Positions 1 to 6,377 are shown, numbered from the stretch's first letter. The stretch is DNA of 7,928 nt from JANXUF01 sp043747685 (GCA_043747685.1 JAYTOR010000330.1:1-7928), one strand, 5' to 3'. A program made the numbers and translations. The notes: a model not told the origin generated them from the letters alone.

Positions 1-271
1 TGCGCTTCTCGACCTGCTCTCTCGGAGGGACTGGCAGCCCTGACACGTGCGCTCGCACGAGGGAGACATCGAGCGGCCCCGGAAGGCGCAAGGCCCTCGG
101 GAACGCTCGGCGCTTCTCGGCGAGGTCGACGCACCGCACGTCGGGGTGCACGCAGGCACCTCGGCCGGACAGGCGTTGCGCCGGGTCTGGGGTGAGGTTC
201 CCGTCGACCACGACGACGCGTAACAAGGCGGACTTCGACGCCCTGTCCCGGCAACCCACGCAGGTGCGCAC
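1..271 (-). CDS. ylxR: YlxR (DUF448) family RNA-binding protein, 3' end cut by window edge
   Basis: A GTG at 271 opens a frame with no stop through base 2 (90 codons visible). The N-terminus reads V-R-T-C-V-G-C-R, the YlxR signature with its CxxC pair. It continues through LLRVVV and a GRGACVHP stretch that matches the family's conserved GRGA(W)VHP loop. YlxR is a small basic protein of about 85-100 residues usually encoded between nusA and infB; in other bacteria it has been linked to RNA binding and to RNase P, but its exact role here is not shown. No other ATG, GTG or TTG lies in frame between 271 and nusA, which supports this start, although no convincing Shine-Dalgarno is visible. The frame is probably nearly complete, with infB expected just beyond the left edge. 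Identification is confident; the exact start is less so. Confidence 0.9.
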   Translation of the reverse strand, partial: MRTCVGCRDRASKSALLRVVVVDGNLTPDPAQRLSGRGACVHPDVRCVDLAEKRRAFPRALRLPGPLDVSLVRAHVSGLPVPPREQVEKR

Positions 272-287
272 CGGGCCCGGGTGACGA

Positions 288-335
288 GCCGTCCCGAAGT
301 CTACCGCGTCCCGCTCCCGCGCCGCTCGGGACGGC
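288..335 (-). repeat. Inverted repeat with two alternative pairings in the nusA-ylxR gap
   Basis: Bases 288-297 and 326-335 are perfect 10-base inverted copies (TCGGGACGGC and its complement) separated by 28 bases. Within the loop, 307-313 (CGTCCCG on the plus strand) can also pair with 327-333, giving a 7-bp stem with a 13-base loop. In the minus-strand RNA the first arm can therefore pair with either of two later arms, but not both. The last arm ends 16 bases before the ylxR GTG. No U-run follows, so it does not look like a simple terminator. High GC makes chance pairing easier, and no function is shown. Confidence 0.45.
298..303 (-). promoter_or_regulatory. Weak -10-like box upstream of ylxR
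   Basis: The minus strand reads TAGACT here, fitting the TANNNT form of actinobacterial -10 boxes, 26 bases upstream of the ylxR GTG. No good -35 is visible, and the box sits in the loop of the inverted repeat at 288-335. An internal promoter for ylxR-infB would be reasonable, but a six-base match of this kind occurs often by chance. Confidence 0.2.
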
Positions 336-363
336 GCCGGCGTACCACGACGGCGTGGCGCGG

Positions 364-1443
364 CTACGGCGCACCCTCACCGGACGGGCCGGCACCGGAC
401 GCGCTAGCACCGGACGCGCCAGCGCCGGCCACCGGGGCGCCGGCCACCTGGCCATCGGGCAGCTGGGCCGGGACCTGTCCCTCGGTGTCGCTGTGGATGT
501 CGATGCGCCAGCCAGTTAGGCGAGCCGCGAGGCGGGCGTTCTGACCCTCCTTGCCGATCGCCAGCGACAACTGGAAGTCGGGGACGATGACGACGGCCGT
601 GGCCTCCTCCTCGTAGATCCTGACTTCTTTGACCTTGGCCGGTGACAGCGCCTTGGCAACGAAATCGGCCAGATCCTCGCTGAACGGGACGATGTCGATC
701 TTTTCGCCGCGCAACTCGTTGACGACCATACGGACGCGTGCGCCGCGGGCACCGACACAGGCGCCGACGGGGTCGACGTTGTGGTCGTTGGACCACACGG
801 CGATCTTCGTGCGGTGCCCTGGTTCACGGGCGCATGCCTTGATCTCGACGACACCGTCGGCGATCTCCGGGACCTCGAGCTCGAACAACCGCTTGATCAG
901 GCCCGGGTGGGTGCGGGATACGACGATCTGCGGGCCCTTGGCGGTCTTGCGGACCTCGACGATGTAGGCCTTGAGGCGGTCGCCGGGCTGCGGACGGTCG
1001 AAGCTGACCTGTTCCGCCTGGGGCAGCAACGCCTCGACCTTGCCGAGATCGAGCAGCGTATAGCGGCTGTCTGTCTGCTGGATGATGCCGGTGACGATGT
1101 CGCCCTCGCGGTTGGCGTATTCCTCGAACTTGCGATCGCGCTCGGCCTCGCGGATGCGCTGGTTGAGCACCTGGCGGAACGTCTGGGCGGCGATGCGCCC
1201 CATGTCGTCAGGGGTGTCATCGCGTGCGTTGACCCAGTTGCCGTCTTCGTCGATGTCATAGGCGATGATGCGGATGTCCATCGTCCCGGCGTCGATCTGG
1301 ACTTCTGCCTCGTCAGCAGCTCCGGAGCGGCGCTTGTAGGCGCTGACCAGGGCGTCGGCGAGCACTTGAAGCAGCGTCTCGACCGAGATGCCCTTGTCAG
1401 CGGCGAGCATGCGTACCGCTTCGGCCATGTCGAGGTTGCTCAT
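364..1443 (-). CDS. nusA: Transcription termination/antitermination factor NusA
   Basis: NusA binds RNA polymerase and nascent RNA and modulates pausing, termination and rRNA antitermination. The 359-residue protein shows the N-terminal polymerase-binding domain (about 1-110), an S1 domain (about 112-180, with GDIVTGIIQQ and VEALLPQAEQ), KH1 (about 224-253, DPVGACVGARGARV) and KH2 (about 294-316, LAIGKEGQNARLAARLTGW). It lacks the acidic repeats of the E. coli protein, as expected for actinobacteria. After residue 320 there is an Ala/Gly/Ser/Pro tail partly encoded by 15-base repeats. The frame is open upstream to 1647, but the ATG at 1443 (MSNLDMAEAV) is chosen: it overlaps the rimP stop as ATGA and has AAAAGGAG 8 bases upstream at 1452-1459. 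Translation is therefore probably coupled to rimP. Confidence 0.97.
   Translation of the reverse strand: MSNLDMAEAVRMLAADKGISVETLLQVLADALVSAYKRRSGAADEAEVQIDAGTMDIRIIAYDIDEDGNWVNARDDTPDDMGRIAAQTFRQVLNQRIREAERDRKFEEYANREGDIVTGIIQQTDSRYTLLDLGKVEALLPQAEQVSFDRPQPGDRLKAYIVEVRKTAKGPQIVVSRTHPGLIKRLFELEVPEIADGVVEIKACAREPGHRTKIAVWSNDHNVDPVGACVGARGARVRMVVNELRGEKIDIVPFSEDLADFVAKALSPAKVKEVRIYEEEATAVVIVPDFQLSLAIGKEGQNARLAARLTGWRIDIHSDTEGQVPAQLPDGQVAGAPVAGAGASGASASGAGPSGEGAP
378..422 (-). repeat. Three tandem 15-base repeats in the nusA 3' end
   Basis: Units begin at 378, 393 and 408, each opening with CACCGGACG on the plus strand. Units 2 and 3 match at 14 of 15 bases, and units 1 and 3 at 13 of 15. Because the period is five codons the repeat stays in frame, encoding Ser-Gly-(Ala/Glu) modules of the low-complexity NusA tail. 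Copy number could vary between strains without breaking the gene. Confidence 0.8.
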
Positions 1444-2099
1444 GAGGCCAACTCCTTTTCGTAGTTCATCTCGGAGTCCCCGTTGACGCAGGACTGCTTG
1501 GGGACAGGTTCTGGATCGATCTCGTCCGACGACTTGCTGATCGGACGCGATGCCGCTCGACCGGCTGGTGTCTGATCTGCTGTGGCTGATTTCTTCTTGG
1601 ACGTCTTCGCGCTCGTCGGCCTGCCGGGTTTCGGTGTCGGACCCCACACGAAGACAGTCTTGGCGCGTTCGATGAGGCCGTATCGAACCGTTCGACTGGC
1701 ACCGTCGGAGTCGACCGTGATGGTGTCACCGTCGGCAGCGCTCAGCGTGCCGTGGAGACGCCGGTCACCTTCAGCGCCGGCGAACAAGCGGATGGCGACG
1801 TCCTTGCCGATCGAACGCTGATAGTGCTCGGGCGTCCGTAGTGTCCGCTCGAGGCCGGGGCTGGTGACTTCGATGGCCACGTTCGGGAATTCCGGTTCCG
1901 CATGCTCGAGTTCACGGTTGATCAGACGAGTCGCCAGCGACAGTTCGTCGAGGTTGACATTGCCTTCTCCGACCGGTTTGTCGAATGTGAATCGAAGGAC
2001 TCCGCCGGCGAATTCGCAATCCCAGGTATCGAGATGAAGGTCGGCGAGGATCGAGGCGATCAACTTTGTGGCGCGCTCTGCCACGGGGCTGTCGGTCAT
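1440..2099 (-). CDS. rimP: Ribosome maturation factor RimP with long basic C-terminal tail
   Basis: RimP assists 30S subunit assembly. The N-terminal domain (about 1-85) ends in the hallmark EVTSPGLERTL (residues 77-87), followed by the SH3-like C-terminal domain (about 88-152, with the conserved Y-x-x-I/L-x-x-A element as YGLIERAKTV). The protein is 219 residues, longer than the usual 150-180, because of a Lys/Ser/Pro-rich, probably disordered tail from about residue 153, including SKKKSA. The frame is open to an ATG at 2135, but the ATG at 2099 is preferred: MTDSPVAERATKLI is a family-like start and AGGAG lies 5 bases upstream (2105-2109). The stop overlaps the nusA start as ATGA, and the nusA Shine-Dalgarno lies in the last RimP codons. 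Context (nusA, ylxR) is the classic operon. Confidence 0.95.
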   Translation of the reverse strand: MTDSPVAERATKLIASILADLHLDTWDCEFAGGVLRFTFDKPVGEGNVNLDELSLATRLINRELEHAEPEFPNVAIEVTSPGLERTLRTPEHYQRSIGKDVAIRLFAGAEGDRRLHGTLSAADGDTITVDSDGASRTVRYGLIERAKTVFVWGPTPKPGRPTSAKTSKKKSATADQTPAGRAASRPISKSSDEIDPEPVPKQSCVNGDSEMNYEKELAS

Positions 2100-2100
2100 C

Positions 2101-2220
2101 TCAACTCCTCTCGTCGACTTCGTACTCGGAAACACGGCACTCTGCCAGGAACTTCACTCGTAGAACAGAAATGGCGTGGGTCGTTTCGACCCACGCCTTG
2201 TCGTACGGGTCGAACGTCAA
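2101..2220 (-). CDS. Possible small protein or leader peptide upstream of rimP (39 aa, TTG start)
   Basis: A frame from TTG at 2220 to TGA at 2101-2103 encodes 39 residues beginning (M)TFDPYDKAWVETTHAI and ending SEYEVDERS. I do not recognise it. By my hand count its codons have about 56, 38 and 72 percent GC at positions 1, 2 and 3, the pattern of real genes in a high-GC genome. The stop lies one base before the rimP ATG, and the rimP Shine-Dalgarno falls in its last codons, as in translationally coupled genes. A TATACT box ends 11 bases before the TTG, so the mRNA would begin a few bases ahead of the start. The frame is open further upstream to a TGA just after proS, but no ATG, GTG or TTG lies there. 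The hairpin at 2173-2197 is within it (codons for KAWVETTHA). It could be a leader peptide, a small gene, or chance. Confidence 0.4.
   Translation of the reverse strand: MTFDPYDKAWVETTHAISVLRVKFLAECRVSEYEVDERS
2162..2197 (-). terminator. Perfect 11-bp hairpin with U-rich tail: attenuator ahead of rimP, or proS terminator
   Basis: Bases 2173-2183 and 2187-2197 are perfectly complementary (GGCGTGGGTCG, loop of three). On the minus strand the stem is followed by ATTTCTGTTCT, an interrupted U-run typical of intrinsic terminators; on the plus strand the following bases are not T-rich. It begins about 90 bases after the proS stop and ends about 60 bases before rimP. If transcription starts at the TATACT box at 2232-2237, the hairpin lies in the rimP leader and would act as an attenuator. 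If not, it would end proS transcription. Confidence 0.6.
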
Positions 2221-2231
2221 AGTGCTCTCCG

Positions 2232-2237
2232 AGTATA
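2232..2237 (-). promoter_or_regulatory. -10 box of a probable promoter for rimP-nusA-ylxR
   Basis: The minus strand reads TATACT, one base from TATAAT, 53 bases past the proS stop. A start site 7 bases downstream (about 2225) would give a leader of roughly 125 bases before rimP that contains the small frame and the hairpin. No good TTGACA-like -35 is present at 16-18 bases, which is common in actinobacteria but lowers confidence. Confidence 0.45.
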
Positions 2238-2287
2238 GCGGGACCTCGTGACGCCCGGTCGGGGTGCTGCGGATCCCTCAGTAGTCG

Positions 2288-4009
2288 TCAGGACGAGCCC
2301 AACAGAGCGACGATCTCGGTGAGCAGCACGTCATCGCGTTCGCCTGTCAGCCGGTTGCGAAGTTCGACCTTCCCCTCGACGAGACCGCGGCCGACGACGA
2401 CGATCGTCGGCATACCGAGCAGCTCTGCGTCTTTGAATTTGACGCCGGCCTGGGCAGTCGTGCGGTCGTCGACGAGCACCGACACGCCGGCGGCTTCCAG
2501 CTCGTCGGCCAACTGCAGCGCTGCGGCAATGTGATCAGCCTTGCCGGCGGCGACGATGTGGACCTGGAATGGTGCAACAGAGGCGGGCCACCGCAGGCCG
2601 AGTTCGTCATGGGTCTGCTCAGCGATGACGGCGACGGCACGGGTGACACCGATGCCATAGGAACCCATCGTGATGCGGATCGGCTTACCGTCCGCCCCGA
2701 GTGCGTCGAGGCCGAAGGCATCGGCATATTTGCGGCCGAGTTGGAAGATGTGCCCGACTTCGACGGCACGGTCGAGGTGCATGGGTGACCCGCAGCGCGG
2801 ACACGGGTCGCCGTCGGCGATGGTGGCGACGGACACGTACCGGTCGACGACGAAGTCACGGCCGACGACTGCATCGACGACGTGGTGTGCGTACTCGTTG
2901 GCACCAGTCACCCAGTTGCTGTTCGGCGCAACACGGGGATCCGCCAGCACGATCACGCCGGCTTCCTGCATCCCGAGCGCTGACACGTATCCCTTGACGA
3001 AATCGGGTCGAGCGGCAAAGTCTGCTTCGTCGAACGGAGTCACCTCGCCAGGAGCGACGGCGCTGGCCAGGCGTTCCTCGTCGATTTCACGATCGCCGGG
3101 TACGAGCACCATGATCGGCTTGGCATCGACCTTGAAGAGGATGTTCTTCAATAGCTTCGAGGCGTCCGTGTCCATCCCGTGGTCACGATTGAGTGTCTCG
3201 ACGAGCGCGCCGATACCGGGCGAATCAGGTGTGTGCAGGTTGCGCATCGGCGGATGGGTGGCGTCAGGATCGGGTTGCTCGACGCGCACTTCGACCGCCT
3301 CGACGTTCGCCGCGTAGTCGCACTTCGAACACGTCACGAACGTGTCCTCGCCGACCGGGGTCGGCGCGAGGAATTCCTCACTCTGCGAGCCCCCCATCGC
3401 TCCGGACATCGCCGCAACGATGCGATAGTCGATGCCGAGGCGCTCGAACGTCTTGATGTAGGCCTGGCGGTGCAGGTCGTAGCTGTGCTGCTGCCCGGCT
3501 TCGTCGAGATCGAACGAGTAGGAGTCCTTCATGACGAATTCGCGCCCGCGCATGATGCCCGACCGCGGCCGGGCCTCGTCGCGGTACTTCGTCTGCACTT
3601 GATACAGCATCACGGGATAGTCGCGGTAGGAGGCGTACTCCCCCTTGACGAGCAGCGTGAACATCTCCTCGTGAGTCGGCGCCAACAGATAGTCGTTCTC
3701 GCGCCGGTCCTTGAGGCGCATCAGCAGGTCGCCGTACTCGTCCCACCGCCCGGTCTGCTGGTACGGGGCGGCTGGCAGCAGCGCCGGGAAGAGGACCTCC
3801 TGGGAGCCGATGGCATTCATCTCCTCACGGATGATGGTCGCCACGCGCTCGACGATCTTCACGCCGAGTGGCAACAGCGTGTAGATGCCTGGGGCTACGC
3901 GACGGACGTACCCGGCGCGCACGAGCAGCCGATGGCTCGGAACCTCGGCGTCGGCAGGGTCGTCGCGCAGCGTTCGTAGAAACATCGTCGACATCCGGGT
4001 CGGCAACAT
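2288..4009 (-). CDS. proS: Prolyl-tRNA synthetase, bacterial type with editing domain
   Basis: This cytoplasmic class II enzyme charges tRNA-Pro with proline. The 573-residue protein matches the usual length of about 570. It shows the N-terminal FLRTLRDDPADAEVPSH and the PTHEE loop (111-115). Motif 2 is at about 142-158 (YRDEARPRSGIMRGREF). The inserted editing domain (about 225-400) has LLKNILFKVD and NWVTGANEYAHH and removes mischarged alanine in this family. EVGHIFQLG (417-425) and motif 3 (GSYGIGVTR, 449-457) precede the anticodon-binding domain (about 480-573). CxxC pairs occur at 227/230 and 403/406. AAGGAG at 4013-4018 is only 3 bases from the ATG at 4009, so initiation at TTG 4006 or ATG 3994 (MSTMFLRTL) is possible. 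It is divergent from the manA-like gene. Confidence 0.97.
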   Translation of the reverse strand: MLPTRMSTMFLRTLRDDPADAEVPSHRLLVRAGYVRRVAPGIYTLLPLGVKIVERVATIIREEMNAIGSQEVLFPALLPAAPYQQTGRWDEYGDLLMRLKDRRENDYLLAPTHEEMFTLLVKGEYASYRDYPVMLYQVQTKYRDEARPRSGIMRGREFVMKDSYSFDLDEAGQQHSYDLHRQAYIKTFERLGIDYRIVAAMSGAMGGSQSEEFLAPTPVGEDTFVTCSKCDYAANVEAVEVRVEQPDPDATHPPMRNLHTPDSPGIGALVETLNRDHGMDTDASKLLKNILFKVDAKPIMVLVPGDREIDEERLASAVAPGEVTPFDEADFAARPDFVKGYVSALGMQEAGVIVLADPRVAPNSNWVTGANEYAHHVVDAVVGRDFVVDRYVSVATIADGDPCPRCGSPMHLDRAVEVGHIFQLGRKYADAFGLDALGADGKPIRITMGSYGIGVTRAVAVIAEQTHDELGLRWPASVAPFQVHIVAAGKADHIAAALQLADELEAAGVSVLVDDRTTAQAGVKFKDAELLGMPTIVVVGRGLVEGKVELRNRLTGERDDVLLTEIVALLGSS

Positions 4010-4061
4010 CGGCTCCTTCGTTTCGGTAGCGCTCGCGGCGCTGCCAGCTCGTGAGCGACCG

Positions 4062-4067
4062 ATCGTA
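4062..4067 (-). promoter_or_regulatory. Candidate -10 box for proS
   Basis: The minus strand reads TACGAT, fitting TANNNT, 52 bases before the proS ATG. It would give a 5' leader of about 46 bases that carries the AAGGAG site. No recognisable -35 is at the expected distance. Some promoter must lie in this 140-base divergent gap, because the neighbouring gene points away. Confidence 0.35.
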
Positions 4068-4138
4068 CCGCCTCGTCCCCGCTGGTCTGAGGACGTTTCA
4101 GCCAGACGTCACGCAGGCAGTGACCGCTCGTCGGGCCA

Positions 4139-4144
4139 TACTTT
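4139..4144 (+). promoter_or_regulatory. -10 box for a probably leaderless manA-like mRNA
   Basis: TACTTT ends five bases before the ATG at 4150. With a start site 6-7 bases past the box, transcription would begin at the A or T of the start codon. No Shine-Dalgarno precedes the ATG, which agrees with leaderless translation, a common actinobacterial mode. A weak GTGACC lies upstream at 4120-4125, but its 13-base spacing is short for a -35. Confidence 0.5.
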
Positions 4145-4149
4145 GAGCG

Positions 4150-5136
4150 ATGTTCGAGATGCGTGGCACGGTCCGCCACTACGACTGGGGTTCCACGACG
4201 GCGATTCCGGCGCTGCTCGGGATGCAGGAAGACGGGCTGCCATGGGCCGAGGTCTGGTTCGGCGACCTGCCGACTGCACCGAGCGCCGTGAACACCGCCG
4301 ACGGCTGGACCGAGCTGAGTTCGGGCCATCTGCCGTACCTCGCCAAGCTGCTCGCCGCCGACAGACCGCTGTCGCTGCAGACTCATCCAACTGCCGAAGC
4401 CGCCGAGGCCGGATTCGAGCGTGAGAATGGTGCAGGGATCCCCGTCGATGCCCCGAATCGCATCTACCGCGATCCAGCGGCGAAGCCTGAAATCCTCGTC
4501 GCGTTGGCACCGTTCTCGGCATTGTGCGGCTTTCGCCCGATGACAGCGACCGTCGATCTCCTCGAAGCGATCGGCGCAGCTGACCTTTCCCGGGCGTTGG
4601 CGACCGACGGTTTGAGGTCGACGTTCGAGTCGGTCATGCGAACGTCAGCAGACGAGTCGGTTGTCGCCGCCTGCGCCTCCGCGACCGGAATCGCCGAGGC
4701 GGCATGGGCTGCACGTCTCGCCGAGCTTTATCCGGGCGACCCCGCAGCGGTCGCTTCGCTACTGCTCAACCTCCTCCAACTGCAACCAGGCGAAGCGATC
4801 TACCTCGCAGCCGGCAACATCCACGCGTACCTCCACGGTGTCGGGCTCGAGGTCATGGGGCCCTCAGACAACGTCGTCCGCTGTGGGCTGACGACGAAGC
4901 ATGTGAACATCGACGAGATGTTGGCGACGGTCGACTTCGCTCCGCTCGTCGAACCGCGTGTCCCCATCATCGACGGATCATTCGCCACGCCCGGTGCCCC
5001 GTTCGTCGTTAAGTGCAGCGCCGGGTCGGCGATCGCTGCAGGCGAGACGATCCCGTTCGAGTCGTGGTTCATCCCGCCGCACCGTATGCAGTTCGACATC
5101 GAGGGCGCTGTTTACACCGTCTCGCCCAGTCGCTAG
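4150..5136 (+). CDS. manA: Type I mannose-6-phosphate isomerase, short C-terminus
   Basis: This zinc enzyme interconverts fructose-6-phosphate and mannose-6-phosphate, feeding GDP-mannose and glycan synthesis. The 328-residue protein has the N-terminal RGTVRHYDWGS, then SLQTHPT (Q77 and H79), KPE (E114) and AGNIHAYLHG (H225), which supply the four metal ligands. NVVRCGLTTKHVN follows with the catalytic Arg (R244). It is shorter than the usual 380-410: the frame stops at VYTVSPSR, so the last strands of the C-terminal cupin, roughly 30 residues, appear missing. The +2 frame just after the stop encodes GSAFVAPAD, which resembles that missing end. A start at M4 (MRGTVRH) is possible. It is the only plus-strand gene, with its own promoter, and its stop is 14 bases from the ispG stop. 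Confidence 0.92.
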   Translation: MFEMRGTVRHYDWGSTTAIPALLGMQEDGLPWAEVWFGDLPTAPSAVNTADGWTELSSGHLPYLAKLLAADRPLSLQTHPTAEAAEAGFERENGAGIPVDAPNRIYRDPAAKPEILVALAPFSALCGFRPMTATVDLLEAIGAADLSRALATDGLRSTFESVMRTSADESVVAACASATGIAEAAWAARLAELYPGDPAAVASLLLNLLQLQPGEAIYLAAGNIHAYLHGVGLEVMGPSDNVVRCGLTTKHVNIDEMLATVDFAPLVEPRVPIIDGSFATPGAPFVVKCSAGSAIAAGETIPFESWFIPPHRMQFDIEGAVYTVSPSR

Positions 5137-5140
5137 CGAC
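5129..5140. repeat. 12-base perfect palindrome across the manA stop codon
   Basis: GTCGCTAGCGAC is its own complement and contains the TAG stop of the manA-like gene. It lies partly in the 14-base gap between the two convergent stop codons. No T-run follows on either side and the hairpin stem would be only four pairs, so it is not a convincing terminator. No other terminator is visible between these genes. Confidence 0.5.
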
Positions 5141-5150
5141 AAGCCCAGGG

Positions 5151-6371
5151 TCAGCGTTCGTTGCGCCTGCGGATCTCGACGATCCGTTCCGTCGAATGAT
5201 TGACGTCTTCGCCCTTGTCGGACATCAACGCCTTACGGTCGCGTTCGGCCTCTCGTTCGGCGATCGCCGTGTCGACTCGGGCGATGGCAGCTTCTGAACC
5301 GTGTTCGTTGATGTATTCTGCCCACTCGACGAGCGCTTCGACCATGTCCGCCTCGGGGACGACGGCGACGCTGCGACCCTTGACGAACAGGTGCCCGCGT
5401 TTGTTGCCGGCAGCGATACCCAGGTCAGCTTCGCGAGCCTCACCCGGTCCGTTGACGACGCAGCCCATCACGGCGACCTGCAGCGGAATCTTGCGATCCC
5501 CGAAGGCCTTCATGGCGCGGTTGGCGACATCGATCACATCGATCTCGGCGCGGCCGCAGCTCGGACAGGCGATGAGGTCGATGTTCTTGCGTTCGCGAAG
5601 ACCGAGCGCTTCGAGCAGTTGCCGGCCCGCCTTGGCTTCCTCGACGGGGTCTGCCGTCAGCGAGTAGCGGATCGTGTCGCCGATGCCTTCGAGCAGCAGC
5701 GTGGCGATACCGGCTGTCGCCTTCAGTAGGCCGTTCGGCAGCGGACCAGCCTCGGTGACGCCGAGGTGCAGCGGCACGTCCGTGACTTCGCTCAGTTGCC
5801 GGTATGCCTCGACCATCAGCGGGACGTTCGAGGCCTTGACGGAGATCTTCATCAGGTCGAAGTCGACCTCATGGAAGTATGCCATCTCCCGCTGCGCCGA
5901 CTCCACCATCGCCTCGGGGGTGATGCCTCCGTACTTCTTGTACAGGGCCGGGTCGAGCGAACCGCCGTTGACGCCGATGCGGATCGGGATCTGACGATCT
6001 CGTGCTTCGGAGGCGACCGCCTTGATGTGCTCGGGACTGCGGATGTTGCCGGGATTGAGCCGCAGACCTTGGACCCCGGCCTCCATCGCCGCCAAAGCCA
6101 TCTTGTACTGATGGTGGATGTCGGCGATGATCGGGACAGGCGAGCGCGGCACGATCTGGGCGAGGCCCTCTGCCGCCTCGATCTCGTTACAGGTGCAACG
6201 GACGATGTCGCAACCGGCAGCGGCGAGAGCGTAGATCTGCTGCAGGGTGCCTTCGACGTCGGCCGTCTTGGTGATCGTCATCGATTGCACGCTGATCGGC
6301 GCGCCACCGCCGATGAGCACCTTGCCCACGGAGATCTGGCGAGTAGGTCGGCGAACGGTCAGCGACATCAC
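5151..6371 (-). CDS. ispG: 4-hydroxy-3-methylbut-2-en-1-yl diphosphate synthase (IspG/GcpE)
   Basis: IspG is a [4Fe-4S] enzyme that converts MEcPP to HMBPP in the MEP isoprenoid pathway. The 406-residue frame begins GTG-ATG. The TIM-barrel part has GAPISVQSMT (24-32), the CDIVRCTCNE stretch (54-63), PIIADIHHQYK (80-90), LRLNPGNI (103-110) and RIGVNGGSL (131-139). The cluster domain has ACPSCGR (C269, C272) and MGCVVNGPGEAREADLG (C304 with the conserved Glu at 311). After about residue 365 there is a charged tail of some 40 residues (AEREAERDRK) ending IRRRNER, beyond the conserved fold. GTG at 6371 is favoured because a -10 box predicts an mRNA starting there; ATG at 6368 is the alternative. 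It lies downstream of dxr and rseP, so two MEP genes flank the protease gene. Confidence 0.97.
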   Translation of the reverse strand: MMSLTVRRPTRQISVGKVLIGGGAPISVQSMTITKTADVEGTLQQIYALAAAGCDIVRCTCNEIEAAEGLAQIVPRSPVPIIADIHHQYKMALAAMEAGVQGLRLNPGNIRSPEHIKAVASEARDRQIPIRIGVNGGSLDPALYKKYGGITPEAMVESAQREMAYFHEVDFDLMKISVKASNVPLMVEAYRQLSEVTDVPLHLGVTEAGPLPNGLLKATAGIATLLLEGIGDTIRYSLTADPVEEAKAGRQLLEALGLRERKNIDLIACPSCGRAEIDVIDVANRAMKAFGDRKIPLQVAVMGCVVNGPGEAREADLGIAAGNKRGHLFVKGRSVAVVPEADMVEALVEWAEYINEHGSEAAIARVDTAIAEREAERDRKALMSDKGEDVNHSTERIVEIRRRNER

Positions 6372-6377
6372 ACGATC

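Noticed and set aside
269..283. GC-rich palindrome (CCGGGCCCGG) at the ylxR start as an operator
   Set aside because: Ten-base GC-only palindromes are expected by chance at this composition, and nothing else supports a binding site.
353..364. PFDGG in RseP in place of the more common PLDGG
   Set aside because: Residue positions given within the protein. Phe here is usual in actinobacterial Rip1-type proteases, so it is not a defect.
781..1464. Long plus-strand open frame (227 codons) opposite nusA
   Set aside because: It is antisense to clearly conserved S1 and N-terminal NusA coding sequence; such mirror frames are common in high-GC DNA and its product resembles no family.
1444..1647. 68-residue N-terminal extension of NusA
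   Set aside because: It overlaps the RimP tail in another frame; the ATG at 1443 has a good ribosome-binding site and gives the normal NusA N-terminus.
2100..2135. 12-residue N-terminal extension of RimP
   Set aside because: No ribosome-binding site precedes 2135, while AGGAG is well placed for 2099 and the extension is not family-like.
2066..2251. 61-codon plus-strand frame in the proS-rimP gap
   Set aside because: It is codon-aligned antisense to the minus-strand small frame, whose GC pattern by codon position fits coding better on the minus strand; part of it also lies over the rimP start.
3179..3979. Plus-strand open frame of 266 codons opposite proS
   Set aside because: It mirrors the ProRS catalytic core with no recognisable domains; a high-GC shadow.
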